64,000 nt of DNA from Alternaria dauci. Taxonomy: Eukaryota > Ascomycota > Dothideomycetes > Pleosporales > Pleosporaceae. The notes under the pieces are model-generated. The model had not been told where the DNA came from. It did no database searches and saw only the letters and a list, made by a program, of their open reading frames with translations. This document shows, in pieces, positions 39,161 through 49,076 of the stretch. Both the position numbers and the translations under genes were made by a program. The stretch is taken from contig NC_091275.1 in assembly GCF_042100115.1 (NCBI RefSeq), positions 1,674,001-1,738,000 on the forward strand, read 5' to 3'. Each line of letters opens with the position of its first letter. Within the stretch, counting starts at the first letter, position 1.

Positions 39161-41145
39161 CTATACGCTCCCATTAGGTACCTGGACCGCGCCATTCTCC
39201 TTTGTTCCCTCCAGAGCCTCGCCCCAGATTTGCTTGACAAGCTGCTTCTTATTGATCTTGCCCATTGCATTCCTTGGGATCGTGTCCACAACCTTCATCT
39301 CTTGCGGAATTTTGTAATTCGCGAGTATCTCCTTGAGCGCCCGCCTCATGTCCAATGCAGACCACGCTTTGCCGCCCTTGCCCGCGGTCTTGCCTTGTTC
39401 CGAAAGCACAACTACTGCAGCAACTTTCTGACCCCAAGCCTCTGACGGGAGACCAACGACGGCGACTTCGTCGACTTGAGGGAGGGAAAGCATCTCGCGT
39501 TCGATTTCCAAGGCAGAGACCTTCTCGCCGCCAGTCTTGATGATATCGGCTGATTTGCGTCCGTGGATGAAGTAGAGAGGGCCTTTAGCCCAGGCCTGGT
39601 CGCTCTTGCCCGCTCCATCGATGTTCCTCCGAACAGCGACATCGCCAGTCTTGAACCATTTGCCCTGTCCGTCTGCGTCCTCTGTGAACTCCTTGGACGT
39701 GGCCTCGGGATTCTTCCAGTATTCTCTGAAGATGGTTGGACCGCGCAGTTGGATCTCACCCTGGCGTTCGCGTTCTGTCGCAGGATCGACTTCTTCCCCC
39801 ACTTGTATAATCTCCCCAGTCTCGGTGTCTACCAAACGTGCTTGGACCGAAGGAAGCGGCCAGCCGACAGAGCCGTCGATGCGATCTGTGAAATCTAATC
39901 CACACGAAAGCGCCATGCCCACTTCGGTCATGCCATATCGCTCTAGCAGCACATTGCCTCCGCTGAGCTCCGTCCATGCCGACTTGACTGGTGTGGGTAG
40001 AGCAGCGGACCCTGAGATGTTCAAGCGCATGTTGGACGGATGAAGGGCGGTCTTGGTCGCGGCTTGGAGCTCGGGCGAGAGAGTAGGATGCGACGCGAGC
40101 AGGCGCGTATATATGGTTGGGACGACGGTAAGGAAGGTAATGGGCTTCTTGGCCGGATCGGGATTCGGCAGGAAAGGAGCTGCGAGGCGATCCCAGACAG
40201 CGGTTGCGTTGAAGGGGAACTGGAACTCAATAGTGCTACCGGCGAAGAGGGGCGTAAGCAGCGCGTTGACGGTGCCGTGGATATGGTGCAGGGGAAGCAC
40301 ATGTAACAGCACGTCTTCGTTGCTGTATTTCCACGCTTCCAGCAGAGATTGCGACTGAGCCGTCAAGACGTCCTGAGGCAGCAATACGCCTTTGGGTCTG
40401 TTTGTTGTGCCAGACGTGTACAGCATCATGCCGCCCTTGTCGCTTGTGGGCTCCTCGAGCGTGACATAATCGTCCGTCTTGCCCGTGATGATCTTTTCCT
40501 GCTTGTAGTTGATGGGCTTGGTCTCCATGCCCTCTTGCAGCACATGGTCGGCTTGGCTCTGGAACTTTTCAGACGAGAGGAGCATAAGCGACTCGCTCTG
40601 ATCGATGATGTAGCGCAACTCGTGAGCTGGGAACGTTGGCGATAGCGGTACGGCGATGGCGTGCGCGGCAAGGATGGATAGGAGCGTCACTGTGTGCAGG
40701 TTAGCTTCTTCTTCTTGTGCTGCTGCTGCTGCTGCTCTTCTTCTTCTTCTTCGTCGTCGTCGTCGCCGCCACCGTCTTCGCTGTATGCAAGGCCAGAGGA
40801 ATGCGCACCTACATAGTCGTATCCGTTTTCCACCAAAAAGGAGATTCGTTGGCCCTCTGCGCTCTGCCCACGGCAGTTCCGTTGCAGCTTATCCTTTGCG
40901 GCAGCGACATCGTTCACAAGCTCCCCGTACGTGAAGGATCGCCCAGACAAAGAGTGGACTACAGCGGTGCTCTGCGCATCGTGCTTCTTGATGGCTTCGA
41001 AGATGGGCAGGCGGGGTAGCGTAGATGCCATTCTTACGGTATACAAGTGAGTGTGTGCAAAAGACTGGCAGCAATGGCTGGTGAATGGCGACGAGGATAT
41101 TTTGTGTCGTGTGAGGGTGCGAGCGAAAAGATTACGCGCCCACAT
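39161..41145 (-). CDS. Mitochondrial-type malonyl-CoA/acyl-CoA synthetase (ACSF3-like)
   Basis: Two minus-strand exons, 40809..41145 and 39161..40689, give 621 residues. The 119-nt intron (GTGCGC...GCTAACCTGCACACAG) joins NGYDYV-V-TLLSILAAHAI. ANL-family motifs: A3 MMLYTSGTTNRPKGV, LHVLPLHHIHGTVN, A5 ERYGMTEVGMAL, A7 YFIHGRKSADIIKTGGEKVSA and the A10 Lys in PRNAMGKINKK. The LHHIHG and NRPKG details match ACSF3, the malonyl-CoA synthetase of mitochondrial fatty acid synthesis. The N-terminus (MWARNLFARTLTRHKI) is Arg-rich without acidic residues, fitting a mitochondrial presequence and supporting the ATG at 41145 over the internal one at 41031. The intron is filled with GAC, GAA, CAG and AAG repeats. 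Confidence 0.87.
40705..40773. repeat. Compound trinucleotide microsatellite inside an intron
   Basis: Plus strand reads runs of CTT, GCT, CTT, CGT and CGC units. The whole tract lies in the intron of the acyl-CoA synthetase gene. Confidence 0.85.
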
Positions 41146-41559
41146 CGCGGCAGCGAGATGACCCGGATCAGCGCAATTGATGCAGGTTTCGAGCCTTCGG
41201 AGTACGGCAAACCGGTGGGAGATAATGCTGTGTTCAGAACCGAGTCATGTTGATGATATCACTCGAGTTCCGGCCCGAAGCGCACCGGGAGTGCTCTCTC
41301 GAGTATTGCTTGGAGAATCACATGGGCGCTCTTATACTTGTCAGTAGAGACTTGTAAAAGGTTATCCGGTCGTTGCATGGCTTTCATGGCCGCAATGGCT
41401 CGTCTTCGGAATCATGACGCGACGCCTTCCGATTTCGCCTTGGCGCCTGTCTCGGCATGAATTCTAAGGCCGACACAATCCAAACCTTCCACCACGACGC
41501 TCCAGTATTCTTAATGGCTCTTGTTGAACAGACCGTCCGACTCTGAAACACTCTCGTGT
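41146..41559. other. Shared promoter between synthetase and BolA genes
   Basis: About 415 bases between two divergent start codons. No coding sequence supported. Confidence 0.5.
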
Positions 41560-42060
41560 ATGTTCATCCCAAGCACCGGCCTTGCTGCAAGGCGTTTCAT
41601 GTCAGCCATGGCTCAGTCCATGACCCCAATGGAAGATGCCCTGCGGACAAAAGTATGTCAGTCACCATACACGCGACACGTCGGCTGAGTAGCCGAGAGT
41701 GCATCCTGACCTTTACAAGATTACAGAAGCTTTGAAGCCAACTTCACTCGAGATTTACAATGACTCGCACAAGCATGCCCATCACAAAGCCATGCAAGGA
41801 GTCACCAGCAGAGAGACGCACTTCCGGTAATTAAAGACTCGCGTTCTCACACCTTGTGAAGCCATGGTCCTGACCTGCGTAGGGTTTTCATCACATCGTC
41901 AGAGTTCCAAGGCAAGATGCAACTTGCACGGCATCGCATGATCAACTCGTTGATGAAGGAAGAACTGGCCAAAGAAGGTGGTATCCACGCCCTGCAACTC
42001 ATTACCCGGACACCAGAAGAGGAAGAGACGAGTAAACAGAAGGAGGCAACCCAGGCCTGA
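41560..42060 (+). CDS. BolA-family protein
   Basis: Three exons, 41560..41652, 41720..41826 and 41883..42060, give 125 residues; introns are 67 and 56 nt (GTATGT...CAAG and GTAATT...CGTAG) and phases agree. The BolA core is clear: ITEALKPTSLEIYNDSHKHA, where His residues and the preceding Asp/Ser match the metal-binding helix region, then ETHFRVFITSSEFQGKMQLA, RHRMINSLMKEEL and GGIHALQLITRTPEE. Bol1-type proteins work with monothiol glutaredoxins in iron-sulfur cluster handling in mitochondria or cytosol. The N-terminus MFIPSTGLAARRFMSAMAQS resembles a mitochondrial presequence; internal ATGs (MSAM, MAQS) could give a cytosolic form. Each exon is short, so the gene is easily missed. It is divergent from the mitochondrial-type synthetase. 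Confidence 0.9.
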
Positions 42061-43075
42061 GTGCAGATGACTGCTGATGTCCGAAATGTACATCCATGCA
42101 AAGGGTTGGCGAGAAGCGACTGATGCAGCTGCATGGGTAGACGAAAAGACGACAGGACTTTGTATCAGCTAGCCGTCACGAAGGGAGGCGAGAATGGTCT
42201 TCGGAACCATGGTGTAGTTCAACGCAAAGCCCATAATGCCCATAGGTCGCTTCGTATAGCCATTGCTACGTAAAGCTTAGCAATCCAACACGATGCTCCA
42301 ACAGCTTAGCAGAGACGAAGACGCAGAAACAAGACCCATGGTATTAGACTAACAGTACAGCAAAGCTTCAACCCCTCTGTTACCCAACACCAGACTCCAA
42401 GCCTATAGAATAACGCCTTATCACTGACAAGATGATCAAGCTTTTGAAACGAAGCGTGTCGCATGCCAGAAGACGCGCGCTTAGCCACCCGATTCAGCAA
42501 CATCTCCGTCGTGATAGACAACGGGCCACACCAAGCGGTGGCGATCATCGTCAGCAGCAAACGGCTAATCCAGACCCCACACTAACAGCAAGGGCATACC
42601 CTACCCCTGATGTGACGCAAATTGCGAATCGACTGGTCAATGTGATTTAGCCAACCGGAGTCTCCGGCCCACCGATCGCGAGAACAGGTCCTAGCTTTCA
42701 ACCCCATCTTAGCATACTCTGCGATGTGTTAGATTGCATCATCGGTCAAGGAACCGAGGGATTATATGATCCTGTTACTCAGGAATGCGGTGCATGAAGG
42801 CGTAGCATCGCTATCACACAATCTCCAGCGCAACATGCGACGACGTTCCTAAACTTGAGCACCATTGAGACGTGTGCGTATCCATAAACATCGACTCCAT
42901 TTTCATTGGAAAAGCTTAACCAGGGTATAAGTAGAAGAACCCAGCAACACCTCTATTTTCTTTTCGCGAAACCTTGTCTTGACTTTTAGACTGGCGGCAA
43001 TGCCAATGAGCAATATGGTCGCCCCATATTGCCAATTGTGTGACGTGAGCTACCTGTCGTGGACTCAAAGAAATC
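42061..43075. other. Gene-poor region
   Basis: About 1 kb. One ATG frame of 72 codons at 42432..42650 (MIKLLKRSVSHARRRALSH, basic) has no recognised relatives and is not called. A TATAAG-like sequence occurs near 42927. Otherwise nothing seen. Confidence 0.4.
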
Positions 43076-45059
43076 TCATTCATCTTCACCCACTACTTCT
43101 TGTGCAATGTTCCCCATCTTATCGCCTGCATCAAGTATCTTTCGTGCTGCCGTATGGATAGAAAAGCTTTCGCGTCGCATATTCTGTACCGTCGACTCGA
43201 GTGTATGCGTCCTGGTGCGAAGACGACTAATTTCGGAACGGAGGACATTGATAATCTCAGTCTGCGATGGGATTATAGTGTTGCCGGTATCTGTAGAGTC
43301 GCCAGACGACGGAACTAAAGTGGTACCGGGTTGCTGTTCCGTGCCTGCTGTAGAGGTAGGTGTTGGAGTACCTGCTACCATCGCTTCTTCTAGCAATCGA
43401 ATCCTTTGTTCTAGCCCTGCCTTCTCCAGCTCCCATATCTTCTTGGCCTCGGCACTCTGTGACTGGAGCCGGTTCGCCATGTCCATGATCCGCACGTATT
43501 GTGCTCCATTGGCAACCAACTGTCGCCGAGCCTCGTCCCGACTCTGCTGTAGCTCTTCAATCTGGCCTTCGACTGCCAAAACCTGCGCTAGTAGCCTTTC
43601 CTTCTCATCTTTGAGGCTATTTATCTCGATGCCGCTAACTTCGAGCTTCTTCTCGAATGTTGCACATTTGCTCTTTTGTCTCTCGAGGCTCTGGAGCAAA
43701 GCATCGTACTCGCGCTGCAACGCCTGGAATTCAAACGTCTTGACACTGACTTGGTACTGGAGATCCTGCAAGTCCGCACTCTGTATCGATGTCTGCGACG
43801 TCGTAGGTGGTGACATCGACTGCAGGCTTTGCGAACTAGGGAATTTGAGTGAGGACGGAGAAGGCAGAATGATCGAGGGCGCAGATTGCGGTCCCTGCAT
43901 CGGGGATTGTGGAGGCGGAAGGGTCGATCCTAAAGACAATGTGGTGTTCTGTGAAGAGCTCCCCACGTACGATGTGGTCCTGGGACTACTGAATTCGTCA
44001 TATCCGTGAGGCGTCGCATGTTGCCTAGTCGATGATGATTGTCCTTCGTGACTCTCTAGGTAATCTCGAGCTCTCCTCATGTTGGAAGCGTCGTAAGGTG
44101 GCGACGGTGATCTGGGCTGATGCGACGATCGGTGCTCCATGTGCCCTTGCAGTCGAAAACAACCCCCGTGCAAAGAGCGGAGCGTCCGTTGCAGTGGCTC
44201 TTCAATCCGAGGACGTTCAGTTCCAGGCGGCTATCGGAACGTATCAGCGTTGGCCTTGTAGGATAGCAGAAGCGGGTGCTAAAGCCCAGCGGTAAAAGGA
44301 GAAATAGATAGAGTAACTCACCGTAGCGGATAGGTCATGCTCTACACGCGTCAACTTTCGGATTCTATTGGCCAGCCTTCCCAGGTCGGCGGCACCCTTT
44401 GGGGGTGATGAACTCGAGTCTGAACATGCTTGTTCCTGGAAATCTGGTGAACAACAAGTAATTGTCCCTGGTGCATGCGCCAGCTCAGACCCGTGACCAA
44501 GACCCAAGTCCAAACCGATATGCGGGAAACAGGCCCGTCCAGTAGCTCGGCAATGACCTGAATGATCTTCTGTAATCGGCTCAGTTACGAAGACTGTCTT
44601 GGAAAGTGAGTATTGGCATTCTCGCACACCAATCAAATGAGAGCATCATGCGCCGGCTGTATATCGGGCACCGCGCTTCCGCTTAACGCGCCAGAGAGGT
44701 GGAAGCTAAGAAAGTTGACATACCTGCGTGACTCAATGGCGGTGTTGGAAAACATTGTAGAGAGACCGGGCTTTAGGTTTCAGTATACCTAGCGACACGA
44801 CTGTCGGTACGGATGGCAGTCGCTGTGTACAATTCGAAACTAAAAGCTCTGCCAATGTGCTTTCGGACGAAACAGGACGCGGCAGTAATCTTTGTTGGTC
44901 CAGAACGTAATTGCCGTGAGGATAGTGGCCGGCTCGTGGCGGGAGCGGGGATGGGTGCTGATTGATGAAGGCTGTAACATTCGGGCCGGCGCGCTTGGGC
45001 TGCACAACAATGGCGTTCTCATCCTCCCAAGGTCGTTTCCTGTTCGTACAAGAATCCAT
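43076..45059 (-). CDS. Unknown coiled-coil protein with nuclear-type N-terminus
   Basis: Three minus-strand exons, 44789..45059, 44322..44569 and 43076..44230, give 557 residues with phases kept. The start, MDSCTNRKRPWEDENAIVV, contains a nuclear-signal-like NRKRPWEDE, followed by Pro-rich sequence. The second exon encodes a cysteine-containing block (GHCRATGRACFPHIGLDLGL and TITCCSPDF) that could bind metal, then RLANRIRKLTRVEHDL. The third exon has Ser/Pro/Gln-rich sequence and a long coiled coil from about LQDLQYQVSVKTFEF to LRTRTHTLESTVQNMR. This looks like a nuclear regulatory protein, but I do not recognise the family. The first intron is 219 nt, long for this genome, and has an internal AG|GT site at 44724/44723. 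The second intron is 91 nt. Confidence 0.62.
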
Positions 45060-46141
45060 AGGTGAAGTTCGACTTTAAAGACCAAGTGCCGACGTTGTTG
45101 TTCGCCATTCGGATCTGGGGACTGTCATCTTAGCAGCATTATAGTTAATGACTGTTCAAATTGTGTATCCTAGTAAAACATACTCAGTGGCCAGAGAAAC
45201 CGACAGATGTAATGCAGAGAGGCAATGGCTACCACATATGAGCTCGAGCACTCTGAAATTTGCCGTGATTCCAAGATTCTGCTTTCAGCGGTTCGGCTTC
45301 TGAGACAGAAAACGTATGGACAAGCAGGCGTAATGGACACCATGTATCCGATAGCTCATTGAGAGGAGGCGTATTAAGGAGGCTGAAGGTCAGCAATGTA
45401 CTATGTATTGCATACGAAATACTCCGTCGGTAGGACCAACAGTCAGTCAGCGCCGCTGCTACAATGAAGCCTCTTCGTACTTGATAGGCATGCTAAGTGG
45501 AAGCCAAGTTGCAAGCCAAGGGGCCAATAAGAGACGAAGTCACGCCAGTCGCGGGTTGATGCAATTCTTCGATGGCAGCGTCGGAGCCGGAACGCCGATC
45601 CGTGGACATGAATCCAGGGACCTTCGCAACGAGCTGGCACGGACGACTCACAGCCAACAGCAGGGGAACCTTGTGGCAGGATGACGGCTGAGTAAGACGG
45701 ACGGGTGATTATTGGTAATAGTAAACAGAACTCATCCGAGGTTAGCGTAGTTAGTCAGCACAGACCGGGTGAAGCTCTGTCACACCATCTGCGGAAGCTA
45801 AACTGAGGATATCCCATCTTGTGTGATCATCATGCGCTTGTAGTTCCACGAAACAAGTTATAGGATTTCAGAAAATGGAAAGGCCGACGTGAATAGAGAC
45901 TTGGGCAGCGGTCATGGAGAATCTTGTATCCATACCAATGAAGAGGTCGTTTGCCGAGATGTCGTAGCGTTCAAGCCAGAGTAGAGTCCCTGGCGCATAA
46001 CTCAATGTGGACCGCTACAGGCAATCTATGTTGCCATACACAGGAAGTCTAACCCCACCCAGATAGAAATTCCACAATCTCTCGTCGTTCCGTCAGCGCC
46101 AAGTGTCGTACTTCCGAGTCTGCTCTGGCAGCTTTCTTGTT
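45060..46141. other. Gene-poor region
   Basis: About 1.1 kb between two minus-strand genes. A 93-codon ATG frame on the plus strand at 45403 is unremarkable and not called. Should hold the promoter of the coiled-coil gene and the 3' UTR of the next. Confidence 0.4.
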
Positions 46142-47952
46142 TCACAACCGCCAGGCAGCTTTCTGTCCATTGACATCTACCCATTGTGTCACGGCATTCT
46201 GCGCAATCACTCGAAGCCGATCCTCGACCCAGTCTTTTTCCCTTGACACCACTTCAACCTCAATCTTCTGCATTATCTGCAACTCATCCAAGACCCCCTG
46301 TAGGATCAATGTACATGCTTCGACCATGCATGCAATGCTTGATCCCGGTGTTGGCGAAGCCAGTCTGTCCAGATCACGGGCGAGAATAGTCAACTTCCGA
46401 GATAGTGCAGCGTTTTCGGCTTTCCACGTATCCCCAAGACCTTCAATCGTGCCAAGCGCTGTCGAAGTTCTACTATGATCCTGTCGAGCGGACCGAATAT
46501 CCTGGACCCGAGGAAGCCAGTGTTCAAATTCACCTATCAGACGCTGCAGTCGACCACCGGGTTCGACCAATGACGGCAGTTCATGAAGAGGCTCCGAGAG
46601 GGCCTGGATGTGCTGAACAATTCCCGCAGATGAGCCGCCAGCGCCCCACTCTAGCAAAGCTCGAAGGTTCTTCTGCTCCTGAGCTGCACGTTCATTCTCT
46701 AACATGACTTCATATAAGCTAGCCACCTCTTCAAACTTTGCGTGCAAGCTACGCTTCGCGCTGATCTCCCAGCATCTGCATACGTGCACCGCCGACCTGT
46801 GTAGAAGGTGGAGTTGGAGTAGTTCTGATTGAAGACTGGCCATCTCTGGAGAAACCGATTGCGATGGTGCTTGAGGCGCAGGGTTGATAAAAGTGGCAGT
46901 TGGAGCTTTCCCTACCTTTCGCGGTGTAAAGTGCTGTTGAAGCGTGCTGAAAGCTGGTCGGTTAGTCTTCTTTGGTTCTTCTGACACGACTTCTTTACGC
47001 CTGGACTGCGTCGTAAGGGGCTCTTCTGCCCTGGGCGTAGGACCGCTACATGAGGTTGCTGGTTTAGTCCGAGTACTGGCAGTACGACTAAGACCTGTGC
47101 TACGTATCGATGTTTTGGTGACACCAGGTAGCGCGTCTGCGGCTGTGCTGTTGTTCTTGGTGGTACGGCTTGGTGCTATCTGTAGCGACTTCGGTCGCTC
47201 GGAGACTGTATTTGACCTAGCAACATTCTGCCGTGGGGCTGATATGGTACTCGTGGATTGCGTTCGAGAATGAACTGGAAGAACTGACGTCTGAGCCGGT
47301 TGTGACGTAGCAGCTGGTTTTCGCAAAGATTGCGATCGGCTCAGTCCTGCTTGTGGCGCTGCAAGCTTGCTGACTGAAGTGGGAGGTTGCATAGAACGAG
47401 CAGCACTCGTTTTTCCTGTAATCTCAGTGCGCTGAGATGATGGAGTACCGGTCTGATACATTGATCGGGGTCGAAGACGTCCTGGTACTGCACCAGGAGC
47501 CTGAATTTCCTGTGTTGATGATGCAGCTTCGGGTTGATCTTGCGCCTCATGTATGTTGTCTCCAGTATCGTCAGAGCCAGCATCTTGATCAGGCACTTCT
47601 GGTAGTATACTCGACCGAGTGTTGTATCTATGCTGACCGGGTTGGGGACTGGGTTAGGAGACGGTTAGTACAGCCGGCAACATCGGTAACATCGCATGCC
47701 TGGGGTTACCTACAGTAAGCTACGACGACTCTCTGTGTCACCTTGGAACGACGGTAGTTTGCTCGGTGAGGGGCGCACAATACTACTTGTGGCATGCCTT
47801 GCTGTCTGTTGATCGTTCTCAACAGGAGTGACGGATGCAGCGGTCTACTTTGTGTTAAACATGGCCTGCAACAGGATGGAGGCTAGGCTTACCCGGGCTC
47901 GTGCCGGCGCATGGCCGATCCTGCCTATTTGTGAGCGGGGCTTTGCGTTCAT
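46142..47952 (-). CDS. Unknown conserved-type protein, basic Ser/Thr-rich N-terminus and helical C-terminus
   Basis: Three minus-strand exons, 47893..47952, 47714..47844 and 46142..47648, give 565 residues; introns are 48 nt (GTAAGC...AAGTAG) and 65 nt (GTAGGT...CTAACCCAG). It starts MNAKPRSQIGRIGHAPARAR. The first 270 residues are basic and rich in Ser, Thr, Arg, Gln and Pro with many SRT/SRS-like sites, as in microtubule- or chromatin-associated proteins. The C-terminal half is helical (ASLQSELLQLHLLHRSAVHV, SAKRSLHAKFEEVASLYEVM, GRLQRLIGEFEHWLPRVQDI). The layout, a disordered basic head and coiled tail, recalls augmin-type microtubule proteins, but that is only an analogy. I do not recognise the family. 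Confidence 0.68.
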
Positions 47953-48287
47953 CTTTGGCGCAGGTCGTGGCTCGATGGTAGACACGCGTTGATGGCTCGG
48001 TTTGGTGTTGTTGGGTATGCACAAACACACAAAACATCGGGTGTTTACTTCCCGCCATGAGCGCGGACCATTGCGCTAGCACCACATATGGCTAGAACCC
48101 TGGCATATGGCAAGAGCAAGTCTGGCACAAAAGGGAAAGAGGAATGTCGTCAGAGTTCGTTATCTAGTGTATTCTAAGCTGAGTGAGTGACCCGATGGAT
48201 ACTTTGAGAAATGGCTTTGCAGGTCCATTCAACACGAAAGCGCAAACGATCGCAGGGCAGAAGAATTGCTTCTCTCTCCAATGCTCC
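47953..48287. other. Short intergenic region
   Basis: About 330 bases between the unknown protein gene and 6-phosphogluconolactonase. No gene seen. Confidence 0.5.
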
Positions 48288-49076
48288 TCACAAGCTACCG
48301 CGGCGCGCCGGGAAAGAAACACCCTCGATAGCAGCGTAGTCGACAAACCAGCTGACCCGGTCCCCACCCTTGTGGTTCACCAGACCACATGGTAGTTGTT
48401 GGCCCTCGTCGGTATCGAAGATCTGACGCATGATGTCCTTCTTTCCTGCGCCGGTTGCGACAAAGGCAATCTTAAGTCCGTGTTGCGCGACAGGAAGGGA
48501 GATGGTAATGCGCTTCGGGGGAGGCTTCGGAGAGTCGGAGATGGAAAGTACCCACGCCTCGGATTCGCGCAGGAGATCAGAGCCGGGAAACAGACTGCAC
48601 GTGTGTCCGTCTGGTCCGCAGCCAAGCAGGAGCAGGTCGAAGAGTGGCAGCTTGACGCTGTCGCGCGCAGCAAAGACACTGACGAGCGTCTTCTCGTACT
48701 GGTCGGCCAGCTCTTGTACGTCGTCGAGGTACTTGACGTCGATTGGGTACACCTTGGGTGTTCCCAACTCGGACGGTATCTTGTCGAGAAGCTCCTCCTT
48801 GACCAGCCTGTGGTTGCTGTCCTCATGATCGAGGGGCACGGCGCGCTCGTCGGCATAGAAGATCTCCCACTTGTCGAATTGTACCTTTCCCTCGCCATTG
48901 GTTTCCTTGAGAAGCGCCTGCGCAAGCGTCTTGGGCAGGGAGCCGCCGGAGACGGCAACGCGGAAAACTTGGTGGCGCTCGAGCGCAGCGTTTTGGGCGT
49001 CGAGGATGTATGTGCGCAGGCTCGGAGCGAGCTCAGCAGCGCTTTGGAAAGCGTATAGGTTCGGAGGCTTGCCCAT
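48288..49076 (-). CDS. 6-phosphogluconolactonase
   Basis: A single-exon gene of 262 residues, from MGKPPNLYAFQSAAELAPSL. The frame stays open upstream but without ATG until a TTG, so 49076 is the start. Family marks: RVAVSGGSLPKTLAQAL, WEIFYADERAVPLDHEDSNH, the active-site region LLLLGCGPDGHTCSLFPGS, and GLKIAFVATGAGKKDIM. It hydrolyses 6-phosphogluconolactone to 6-phosphogluconate in the oxidative pentose phosphate pathway, in the cytosol, feeding NADPH supply. The His in GPDGHTCSLFPG is the conserved general base. This matches yeast Sol3/Sol4-type enzymes in length and motif order. Expression should be constitutive; a 16-base palindrome lies about 165 bases upstream. Confidence 0.95.
   Translation of the reverse strand: MGKPPNLYAFQSAAELAPSLRTYILDAQNAALERHQVFRVAVSGGSLPKTLAQALLKETNGEGKVQFDKWEIFYADERAVPLDHEDSNHRLVKEELLDKIPSELGTPKVYPIDVKYLDDVQELADQYEKTLVSVFAARDSVKLPLFDLLLLGCGPDGHTCSLFPGSDLLRESEAWVLSISDSPKPPPKRITISLPVAQHGLKIAFVATGAGKKDIMRQIFDTDEGQQLPCGLVNHKGGDRVSWFVDYAAIEGVSFPARRGSL

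Noticed and set aside
42432..42650. A basic 72-codon ATG frame
   Set aside because: No motif and the opposite strand is equally open.
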